From positions 2,135,073 to 2,199,072 of the forward strand of contig JBEVVY010000001.1 in assembly GCA_040506895.1 (NCBI GenBank): a stretch of DNA of 64,000 nt, given 5' to 3'. This document shows positions 57,159 to 64,000 of this stretch, piece by piece. Made by a program: the position numbers and the translations under genes. The notes under the pieces were generated by a model, which saw only the letters and a list, made by a program, of their open reading frames with translations, was not told the DNA's origin and searched no databases. How positions within the stretch are numbered: position 1 is the stretch's first letter; each line of letters begins with the position of its first letter. The stretch is from Sedimenticola_A sp040506895. Its GTDB lineage: Bacteria; Pseudomonadota; Gammaproteobacteria; Chromatiales; Chromatiaceae.

Positions 57159-58099
57159 TGGATATTCTGCTCGCCAACCCGCGGGGGTTCTGTGCCGGCG
57201 TGGACCGCGCCATCGAGATCGTCGACCGCGCGCTCGATATCTTCGGCGCCCCGATCTACGTGCGCCACGAGGTGGTTCACAACCGCTTTGTTGTAGAAAG
57301 CCTGCGTGAGCGCGGCGCCATCTTCGTCGACGAACTCTCGGAGATCCCCGACGGCAACACCGTGATCTTCAGTGCCCACGGCGTATCAAAGACGGTTAGA
57401 GAAGAGGCCGAGCGACGCAGACTAAAGGTGTTCGATGCCACCTGCCCACTGGTGACCAAGGTCCACCTCGAGGTGGCCCGCCACTGCCGGCAGGGCAGCG
57501 AGGTGATCCTGATCGGTCATCGCGGCCACCCCGAAGTGGTGGGCACCATGGGGCAGTACGACACCGACAGTACCGGGGGCGGCATCTACCTGGTGGTCAC
57601 CCCGGAAGATGTCGATAACCTCGAGATAAAGAACCCGGAGAAGCTCGCCTTCGTCACCCAGACCACCCTCTCCATGGACGACACCGCCAAGGTGATCGAG
57701 GCACTCAAGAGACGCTTCCCCTCAATCCAGGGCCCGAAGAAGAACGATATCTGCTATGCAACCCAGAACCGACAGGATGCGGTGAAAGAGCTGGCAGAGA
57801 AGTGCGACCTGGTCCTTGTGGTGGGCTCACCCAACAGCTCCAACTCGAACCGCCTGCGGGAGATCGCCGAGCAGCAGGGAACGGTGGCTCACCTGATCAA
57901 TGGCGAACAGGACATCCTCAAGGAGTGGCTGGAGAACGCCCGGCATATCGGCGTTACGGCGGGGGCGTCGGCACCCGAGATCCTGGTGGAACAGGTTATC
58001 CAGAAACTGGAAACCTGGGGAGCCAGCAAGACCGATACCCTCAAGGGCAAGGAGGAGAACATCGTCTTCTCTCTGCCGGAAGGGCTGCGGGACAACTGA
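57158..58099 (+). CDS. ispH: 4-hydroxy-3-methylbut-2-enyl diphosphate reductase
   Basis: A 313-residue [4Fe-4S] enzyme, last step of the MEP isoprenoid pathway. Cluster cysteines lie in NPRGFCAGVDRAI, DATCPLVTKVH and near NDICYATQNRQ; NSSNSNRLREIA is the substrate site. It abuts the convergent pilE gene. Confidence 0.97.
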   Translation: MDILLANPRGFCAGVDRAIEIVDRALDIFGAPIYVRHEVVHNRFVVESLRERGAIFVDELSEIPDGNTVIFSAHGVSKTVREEAERRRLKVFDATCPLVTKVHLEVARHCRQGSEVILIGHRGHPEVVGTMGQYDTDSTGGGIYLVVTPEDVDNLEIKNPEKLAFVTQTTLSMDDTAKVIEALKRRFPSIQGPKKNDICYATQNRQDAVKELAEKCDLVLVVGSPNSSNSNRLREIAEQQGTVAHLINGEQDILKEWLENARHIGVTAGASAPEILVEQVIQKLETWGASKTDTLKGKEENIVFSLPEGLRDN

Positions 58100-58555
58100 C
58101 TACCAGCACACCCCTGGCGCGTCGCCGGTACCGCCATGGACTCCCTGGTGGCTCAGGGTCAGCGAGGTGCAATCTGTGTCGCCCGCCTGGGAGCTGCCGG
58201 CAACGGGGGAAGCGGTAAGGGCATAAGATACGTCATCGGCAACAACCGAAAGGGCGTAGTAGCCACCCTCGGAAACCGTCTGACCCGAATCCTCACTATC
58301 GATATTGGCGTTCAGCGCACCCTTCAGTTTCAAGGCACGCAGATCACTTGTGTAGATGGCGTTGACCGAACGGTAACGCTCCTGGGCCAGGGCAATCTGC
58401 TGCATTCCGATACGGGCATCGGCACGTCGTGATTTGACGATATACCCCGTGTAGAGGGGATAGCCCAAGCCACTGATAATCGCGAGCACCGACAGCACGA
58501 TCAGTAACTCCACCAGTGTGATGCCTGCCGATTTCCTACTGATCATCTGACTCAC
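58100..58555 (-). CDS. pilE: Type IV minor pilin PilE-like
   Basis: A 151-residue prepilin. After a short basic leader the prepilin-peptidase site and helix are AGITLVELLIVLSVLAIISG; the globular part has two cysteines at the C-terminus. Its start overlaps the pilX stop. Last gene of the leftward pilus operon. Confidence 0.9.
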   Translation of the reverse strand: MSQMISRKSAGITLVELLIVLSVLAIISGLGYPLYTGYIVKSRRADARIGMQQIALAQERYRSVNAIYTSDLRALKLKGALNANIDSEDSGQTVSEGGYYALSVVADDVSYALTASPVAGSSQAGDTDCTSLTLSHQGVHGGTGDAPGVCW

Positions 58556-59085
58556 ATCGACACTTCATAGGTGGTTTGTATAAATACCTGCCCGGTTCCA
58601 CCGGGACCCACGCCCCGCGCTGTTATAAGAAACAACTCCCGCCTGGTATCACCGACATCGCCTCCGTAGCCTGAGATATTGAATCCCATTGTTTCAAATG
58701 AACCGTAGCGCTGAATTACGTAGGAGGCGTTCATGGCCGGCAGGTATACAGCACGGTGTCTCCCGGATGATTCCAACCCCCAGTCCACTGATCGCCAGAG
58801 CTGATTTATATCGTCGTTATAGAGGCCATCTGCCCCGTCATCGTCAAATGCATCGAGGGAAACACCTCCTCCGGAGAGAAAGCTTTCCGCTGCAAGTACT
58901 GCAGCCTCAGCCCCTTCAAAAGCGGCAACACGGTGACCGAAGTTACCCGCCATACGCGTTTCCAATTGGGCAGATTGGATTCTGGAAACACCTAAAACCG
59001 TCATTACGGTCAACATCAACAATCCAGAGATCAGCACTGCACCTGACTCACTCCTGCATGGAGGCAGCATGCTGAAACAGCGCAT
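58552..59085 (-). CDS. pilX: Minor pilin PilX, second copy
   Basis: A 177-residue PilX-like protein. The N-terminal helix SGAVLISGLLMLTVMTVLGV is followed by SRIQSAQLETRMAGNFGHR, the PilX pattern. It overlaps pilW at its start and pilE at its stop. Related to the interrupted copy at 60498-60633. Confidence 0.88.
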   Translation of the reverse strand: MRCFSMLPPCRSESGAVLISGLLMLTVMTVLGVSRIQSAQLETRMAGNFGHRVAAFEGAEAAVLAAESFLSGGGVSLDAFDDDGADGLYNDDINQLWRSVDWGLESSGRHRAVYLPAMNASYVIQRYGSFETMGFNISGYGGDVGDTRRELFLITARGVGPGGTGQVFIQTTYEVSM

Positions 59086-60203
59086 CAGAGCACCCTGTTT
59101 CGCAATTGAATGGCTGACGAGAGAACGACACGGTATTTCTCCTCTGCACCCGTCGGAATGGCGACATTCTCTTCGCCACCGATGGGATAACTCTCACTAC
59201 CGTAAGCAGCCTCATCTGTAAAACCGCGCAGGGGCTCATGTGTGGAGGCGATTACCCAGATCTGCACCGCCACAACGCGCTTCCAGTCGATCACAGCATC
59301 CGCCTTCACATAGTTGTCAGGCGTCATATCGGCATCTGCCGATGAATCGATACCGTAAAGAATCTGCAGATTCTCAACGTCCTCCACGATCTCTTCGGAA
59401 ATCAGTCGATACTTGCCAGGTGGATCATGCTTGCCTTTTGGCTCAATAAAATCCAACCGCCGTTGATAAAGCGATCGCCCGTTGCTGTTCTTATTCCTAC
59501 CGATATAGAAAGCCCTGGCCTTAACCTCAGCCAACCTGGAACCTTTGCTGAACGTGTAGTCGCGTCCCGCTGAGCAATCCCCGGGGAAACCAAGAGTGGA
59601 TATGCAGTTGCCGGGAGTGATATCACTTCCCACTTCATGGGTGACAGATGGACTGCCAGACACTCCGGCATTCTGAAAAACCGCGCCATGTAACGGATCA
59701 CAAACCATAAGAACCATCCCTTTAGGGAAGGGATTAGGACGATTCAATGCAAGAGACGCCAATCCGGTTGCATGGGACACGACACCATAACTCCCCCCCT
59801 CACTGTCACCGCTATAGATGACCTTGATTGCATCTGTGCCCTCAATAGCAGCGGGAGCCCAGTCGATACTCCCCTCAACCTGGTTGATGCCTTCGAGAGG
59901 TCGATTGAAATCCAAATAATCATCAAACTCACCCGAAGCGAGTGCATTCGTGAGAGTGGAAGGAGCACATGGCATGTGGCCCGCCATTCTTATATTTCTG
60001 GTCAGCACCGAGATGGCAAAGCGCGCGTTCTCGTGCAATCTTGATAGATTGTCTGAATATTCATTTGCCGCTCGACTGCTGATGTAGATCTGGCCAATGC
60101 CTGCCAGGAGGAGAAGCGAGATCAACATGGCCACCAGCAGGTCCACCAGCCCAACACCCAGTTGTCGATCACCTGTGCCACGCTGTTTCAGGCAGGGCTT
60201 CAT
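59085..60203 (-). CDS. pilW: Minor pilin PilW, second copy
   Basis: A 372-residue PilW-like protein. After a leader comes the helix GVGLVDLLVAMLISLLLLAG. The first 80 and last 100 residues are close to the other PilW, while the middle diverges strongly. PilW helps prime pilus assembly with PilY1, PilV, PilX and PilE. Confidence 0.9.
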   Translation of the reverse strand: MKPCLKQRGTGDRQLGVGLVDLLVAMLISLLLLAGIGQIYISSRAANEYSDNLSRLHENARFAISVLTRNIRMAGHMPCAPSTLTNALASGEFDDYLDFNRPLEGINQVEGSIDWAPAAIEGTDAIKVIYSGDSEGGSYGVVSHATGLASLALNRPNPFPKGMVLMVCDPLHGAVFQNAGVSGSPSVTHEVGSDITPGNCISTLGFPGDCSAGRDYTFSKGSRLAEVKARAFYIGRNKNSNGRSLYQRRLDFIEPKGKHDPPGKYRLISEEIVEDVENLQILYGIDSSADADMTPDNYVKADAVIDWKRVVAVQIWVIASTHEPLRGFTDEAAYGSESYPIGGEENVAIPTGAEEKYRVVLSSAIQLRNRVL

Positions 60204-60297
60204 AACGAGACCGACACGGAGAGGGACTCCCTGCCATGGCTGTCCAACCAGCTTAAAGTGATCCGGTCAGTTGCCGACGATATCTCCCCGACACCAC
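60200..60297 (-). CDS. pilV: PilV 3' fragment, second copy, cut by assembly gap
   Basis: These 98 bases encode the C-terminus of PilV and match 61730-61827 of the intact pilV with a single silent difference. The rest of the gene lies in the run of N. It overlaps pilW as in the first copy. Confidence 0.85.
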
Positions 60298-60497
60298 NNN
60301 NNNNNNNNNNNNNNNNNNNNNNNNNNNNNNNNNNNNNNNNNNNNNNNNNNNNNNNNNNNNNNNNNNNNNNNNNNNNNNNNNNNNNNNNNNNNNNNNNNNN
60401 NNNNNNNNNNNNNNNNNNNNNNNNNNNNNNNNNNNNNNNNNNNNNNNNNNNNNNNNNNNNNNNNNNNNNNNNNNNNNNNNNNNNNNNNNNNNNNNNN
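60298..60497. other. Assembly gap (200 N)
   Basis: Exactly 200 N, a conventional scaffold-gap length. If both broken genes are full-length, the missing part is about 0.77 kb (roughly 400 bases of pilX and 375 of pilV). Protein frames across it are not real. Confidence 0.95.
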
Positions 60498-60633
60498 CCA
60501 TACGCATCTCCAACTGGGCGGATTGAATTCTGGAAACACCGAGTATGGTCAGTACCGCCAACATCAAAAGCCCGGTGATCAGCACAGCCCCCGACTCACT
60601 CCTGCACATCCCTGGCATGTTGGCGAAGGTCAT
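60498..60633 (-). CDS. pilX: Minor pilin PilX, first copy, 5' part only
   Basis: The N-terminal 45 codons, with helix SGAVLITGLLMLAVLTILGV and SRIQSAQLEMRM, resemble the second PilX. The remainder is in the gap. It starts at the stop of pilW copy one. Confidence 0.85.
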
Positions 60634-61733
60634 CAGAGCACCCTGTTTCTCAATTGAATGGTGGATGAGAGAACGACGCGGTATTTATCTTCGGCTCCAG
60701 AAGGAATGGGCACCACTTGCTCTCCGCCAATAATGTAACCGCCATTACCGTAGCTGCTCTCGTCAACGAAACTCCGCAAGGCTTCATTTGTAGAAACGAT
60801 CACCCATAGCTGTACCGAAACCACATTCCTCCAGTCGCTTACCGCGTCTGCCTTGACGTAACGATCCGGAACAGCATCATCATCTATGGCCGAATCGACA
60901 CCGTAGAGAACCTGCAGATTTTCAACATCCTCAACCAACTCTTCTTTTCTTGTTTTGTAGCCCTGGCTATCATCACTGTAATACAAGCGCTCTTGATACA
61001 GAGAACGACCTGTACCCCCTTTGCTGGCACCGACATAGAAAACCCTGCCCTGAAGCTCAGCTACCTGGGAACCTTCACTGAAGGTATGCCCCTGACCACC
61101 CCCACACTCCGTTGGATAACCGAGTTTAGCAGTACAGTTCCCTCCACCTGCCTCATGAAAGATATCGTATCCCCATTTGGGAGAACTGCTGTTCTGAAAC
61201 AGGGCACCATGTTCAGAGTCACATACAGTGATGTACATACCCTCTTTAAAAGAGTGCATTGAACTGTTCAGCTTGATTGCCGCAGAGCCGGGCACATGTG
61301 ATTGAACGGTGAAGCTCCTGTCCTCTTTATCCCCGCTAAAGATGATTTTCATTGCATCGGTCCCGTCAACAGCTCCGGCATACCAATCATCAGCCGCAGC
61401 ATCCGACACCTGGTCCACACCCTCGATCGGGCGACTGAAGTCAAGAAAGTCATTTATCGAGCTATCTGAAACAACGCGAGAGAAACGCAAAGGCTCACAG
61501 GATAAATGCCCCGCCATCCTGAGGTTCTTGGTAAGCAGGGAAATGGCAAAGCGCGCGTTCTCGTGCAATCTTGATAGATTGTCAGCATATTCATTTGCCG
61601 CGCGACTGCTGATGTAGATCTGGCCAATACCTGCCAGAAGAAGAAGCGAGATCAACATGGCCACCAGCAGGTCCACCAGCCCAACACCCAACTGTCGACC
61701 AACTGTGCCACTTTGTTTCAGGCGGGGCTTCAT
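60633..61733 (-). CDS. pilW: Minor pilin PilW, first copy
   Basis: A 366-residue PilW-like protein with the same N-terminal block as the second copy (GVGLVDLLVAMLISLLLLAG) and the same C-terminal block, but a different central domain. Its ATG overlaps the pilV stop. Confidence 0.9.
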   Translation of the reverse strand: MKPRLKQSGTVGRQLGVGLVDLLVAMLISLLLLAGIGQIYISSRAANEYADNLSRLHENARFAISLLTKNLRMAGHLSCEPLRFSRVVSDSSINDFLDFSRPIEGVDQVSDAAADDWYAGAVDGTDAMKIIFSGDKEDRSFTVQSHVPGSAAIKLNSSMHSFKEGMYITVCDSEHGALFQNSSSPKWGYDIFHEAGGGNCTAKLGYPTECGGGQGHTFSEGSQVAELQGRVFYVGASKGGTGRSLYQERLYYSDDSQGYKTRKEELVEDVENLQVLYGVDSAIDDDAVPDRYVKADAVSDWRNVVSVQLWVIVSTNEALRSFVDESSYGNGGYIIGGEQVVPIPSGAEDKYRVVLSSTIQLRNRVL

Positions 61734-62188
61734 AATGAGACCGACACGGAGAGGGACTCCCTGCCATGGCTGTCCAACCAGCTTAAAGTGATCCGGTCAG
61801 TTGCCGACGATATCTCCCCGACACCACGAGGAAGCACCCGTGCTATCTCGGAGGACCATCTCGCCTTGTCGTAACCGGCCAACTGTTGAGGACTGCAGCC
61901 AAGCACGACGTTATCAACCGTACCTTGTCCTCCACAGTCATCGTTCACCTCAATGGATGAAGGTGACGTTTTATAGCCTCCATACTCCCCGACAGGATTT
62001 GCCCGCATCCTGTCGACCATGTCACCAACAAGGATTGCTGCCTGGCTCCTGAGGTAAGCGCTGTGGGTACTCCTCAATACCGTCCCCTGAAGACCCGCAA
62101 GCCCCAGAAGGCCTACAGAAAGGATCAACACAGCCACCAACACCTCGACGAGAGAGAACCCCTTCTGCCTTTTGCTTGATACCGCCAT
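61730..62188 (-). CDS. pilV: Minor pilin PilV
   Basis: About 152 residues. The prepilin motif and helix are KGFSLVEVLVAVLILSVGLL; the DMVDRMRANPVGEYGGY block is typical of PilV. ATG 62188 has a gggg-rich site; an ATG 15 bases upstream is possible. Confidence 0.92.
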   Translation of the reverse strand: MAVSSKRQKGFSLVEVLVAVLILSVGLLGLAGLQGTVLRSTHSAYLRSQAAILVGDMVDRMRANPVGEYGGYKTSPSSIEVNDDCGGQGTVDNVVLGCSPQQLAGYDKARWSSEIARVLPRGVGEISSATDRITLSWLDSHGRESLSVSVSL

Positions 62189-62435
62189 CCACTGACACCC
62201 CATTCAGCTCAACCAACAAGGGAATATACTTCCTATTTCCGGGAATTATAGTGATTTGAATACGGTTTGCAAAAATGTCGCCTCTAACCATTTGAAGAAA
62301 AAGCGATAAACGACTATTTGCTACTGGACAGCCTGAGTGCAGGCTTAGCCTGGTAGTCGTCTACCAACCACCACAACTCATTGGAGCAGAGCAACGAGTT
62401 AGAAGCCTTCAGTGAAGGGAAACACTATAAAAGCA

Positions 62436-62792
62436 TCAATGCCTGGGAACAGTTATGACGGGAAGCTCGTAGATGGCCTTCACTACCCGGTATCCATTCG
62501 ACGTTTTATCGGAAAGCAGATACCCCACGTCCATGCCCGGCTTGATCATGGATAACGTGGCATACTCAAATGCCAGGGTCGAAATTTTCACCCCCCGCCC
62601 GAGGAGATACCTGGTGGCATCAATCTCGATCATGCGCTTTCCTGTAATCACGATTTGCACCGTTCCGAGACCGTCAAAGCCCGGGGGATAGTAACCGGGC
62701 AGTTCCATTCCCAGATCAGAATTGTTCTGCTGCACAGCCACTGTCTGGTTCATTATCAGCAGCAGACCTGCAGCCATTATCTGTTTGCGCAT
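62436..62792 (-). CDS. Exported protein in the pilus operon
   Basis: A 118-residue protein with a signal peptide (cleavage near TVAVQ) and a small beta-rich mature part with motifs KRMIEIDATRYLLGRGVKIS and GYRVVKAIYELP. It lies 29 bases after the pilY1 stop, so it is probably co-transcribed. Family not recognised; role in piliation inferred from place only. The 247 bases between it and pilV have no gene. Confidence 0.65.
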   Translation of the reverse strand: MRKQIMAAGLLLIMNQTVAVQQNNSDLGMELPGYYPPGFDGLGTVQIVITGKRMIEIDATRYLLGRGVKISTLAFEYATLSMIKPGMDVGYLLSDKTSNGYRVVKAIYELPVITVPRH

Positions 62793-62821
62793 GGTAAATC
62801 CTCCTTATCGGGGACGATCCA

Positions 62822-64000
62822 TCAATCGAGTACGAAGAGTTCTCTCCAGGAGGTTCTTCTACCCTCTTTTACCGTATTCGTCGCAATCGACAGATGCTTC
62901 TTGTCGAGAGTCTGGGTATACCGTCTATTGTCGATAAAGGCACTGTCAGTAAGCGCGCCATCCCCATCTTTCCTTACACCCATGGTGACGTTACCCGACC
63001 CTGCAGCATCATTCACATTGTCCTGTTCATCGAACGTTCCATCATTGTTGAGATCGAATACAGGCATTGAAAAGCTGCCACCGGTCTGGGGATTGAACGC
63101 CAACTGATAACCACCGGGACTCCCTGAGCAGGCACCCGAAGACTTCGGAATCACGGTGTTCACGAAGGCGATACCGGCACGTACCTGGAAATTCCGAATA
63201 GCCCGCTCACCCGGAAACTCGACTATCGGCGGATTGGCCGTGGCGGATTTGACATCAAGATCGATATACCACCCCTTGTTCACGCTCCAGTCGATGGCGT
63301 TATCGGAAAGGGTCCGCACCACGTAACCATGCTCCTGGTTCACCTTGTTGCGGTAAGCCTGTTCAACCAGGTTGGCTGAACTCTTGTTGTGAGCCAGCGG
63401 ATAACTGATCGATGAACCAAGGTCATCCCAGATACCGTAGATGGACTGGACCTTGCGGCTACTTGCATCCTTGACGGTCATCCAGGAGCCCGTCCCGAAC
63501 ACCACGATCACACCCACCCCCGCAGGATGCGGCACAACGACAGGGGTATTGGTAATGGGCTGAAAACTGCCATCTGTACGATACTTGGCAGTGAACAGCC
63601 TGGTAACGCTCCAGTTGCCGGGATCACTGTCCGTCAGATCGAAGCGGTACAGGTTACCCCGCAGGTCACCCGCATAGGCGTAGTCCACCGTACCGTCCCC
63701 GTCGATATCCGCAGCCCTCACACCGCCGATTCCGTTTGGCTGACCCTCGAACTGATCTTGGTATCGATCACGTGGCAGTGTTTCAGTGGGTATAGTCCGC
63801 TTACCTGTACCGAGAACGTAGTAGTCCCCGGGGTCTGTCCAATCCCCGTCCAGCCCACCCTCGAGCGAAACGGCAAACAGCACGGCCTCTCCTTTGGAAT
63901 GACTGGTGTTGTAACCATTACCAAGCAATGCGAACCACTTGTTGTTGCCCTTGCCATCCTCTTTGTTCGACATAACGATCAAGGGCTTGCTGTAACTGTA
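62822..64000 (-). CDS. pilY1: PilY1 C-terminal part, continues past the window
   Basis: 393 codons are visible, open to the window edge. The beta-propeller pattern is clear: NNKWFALLGNGYNTSHSKG and GDLRGNLYRFDLT. A calcium-binding loop DIDGDGTVD is present, and a second acidic EF-hand-like DLNNDGTFDEQD near the C-terminus. PilY1 is the tip adhesin and retraction regulator of type IV pili. Confidence 0.92.
   Translation of the reverse strand, partial: YSYSKPLIVMSNKEDGKGNNKWFALLGNGYNTSHSKGEAVLFAVSLEGGLDGDWTDPGDYYVLGTGKRTIPTETLPRDRYQDQFEGQPNGIGGVRAADIDGDGTVDYAYAGDLRGNLYRFDLTDSDPGNWSVTRLFTAKYRTDGSFQPITNTPVVVPHPAGVGVIVVFGTGSWMTVKDASSRKVQSIYGIWDDLGSSISYPLAHNKSSANLVEQAYRNKVNQEHGYVVRTLSDNAIDWSVNKGWYIDLDVKSATANPPIVEFPGERAIRNFQVRAGIAFVNTVIPKSSGACSGSPGGYQLAFNPQTGGSFSMPVFDLNNDGTFDEQDNVNDAAGSGNVTMGVRKDGDGALTDSAFIDNRRYTQTLDKKHLSIATNTVKEGRRTSWRELFVLD

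Noticed and set aside
60253..60633. Continuous protein across the N run
   Set aside because: Frame continuity through N is an artefact.

Overview
The window reads as a chromosomal segment of a free-living or symbiotic gammaproteobacterium, GC-rich except for a few AT-rich islands. The marker order rpsU / yqeY-like / dnaG / rpoD / tRNA-Ile2, the his-tat cluster, DusA beside Zur-controlled genes, FkpB-IspH followed by a type IV minor-pilin cluster, and the GDCCVxC protein are typical of purple-sulfur and sulfur-oxidising gammaproteobacteria (Chromatiales or Sedimenticola-like). That placement is inference from gene content; no 16S gene is present.

Layout. 1-7.9 kb: a secreted Met/Gly-rich protein, a TauE permease, an epimerase, a PF10023 lipoprotein, cca and a membrane Ser/Thr kinase. 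Two MITE-like elements of the same three-way-junction architecture lie here, each in a divergent intergenic region. 7.8-11.7 kb: MidA-type methyltransferase, pteridine reductase, folK-folB, a GDCCVxC protein and plsY. 11.7-17.6 kb: tsaD divergent from the macromolecular-synthesis operon (rpsU, yqeY, dnaG, rpoD), then a truncated tRNA copy and an intact tRNA-Ile2(CAT). 17.8-20.3 kb: an AT-rich accessory island with a polytopic GT-C-like protein. 20.4-25.4 kb: a Zn-peptidase, then a compact unit of a PF14907 nucleotidyltransferase, a PqqD-HprK fusion kinase and a tiny Tat-signal peptide. This unit is the best candidate for an undescribed peptide-modification system.

25.4-33.8 kb: DUF255 thioredoxin-like protein and the leftward cluster hisB-hisH-hisA-hisF-SYLF-hisE-tatA-tatB-tatC, which lacks hisI and has an acidic C-terminal extension on TatC, then dtd. 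33.8-34.06 kb: a candidate CsrA-sequestering sRNA of RsmY/Z type. 34-43.5 kb: typA, an SH3/coiled-coil protein, ilvD, a TetR regulator, argE, a DUF192 lipoprotein, argA and DUF4202. 43.5-46.1 kb: a long structured leader before an SLC13 permease. 46.2-51 kb: a Zur box followed by a zrg-like zinc ABC operon running into dusA and a cupin.

51-58.1 kb: an APH/P-loop kinase fusion, a DUF2892 protein, rimO, a run of very small leftward genes (one split by an in-frame TAG), and the rightward operon for PduO-type cobalamin adenosyltransferase, an NAD-binding protein, FkpB and IspH. 58.1-64 kb: the leftward type IV pilus operon pilY1-(hypothetical)-pilV-pilW-pilX-[200-N assembly gap]-pilV-pilW-pilX-pilE, a tandem duplication that appears to have broken the assembly. 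No CRISPR array, rRNA operon or intact insertion sequence was seen.
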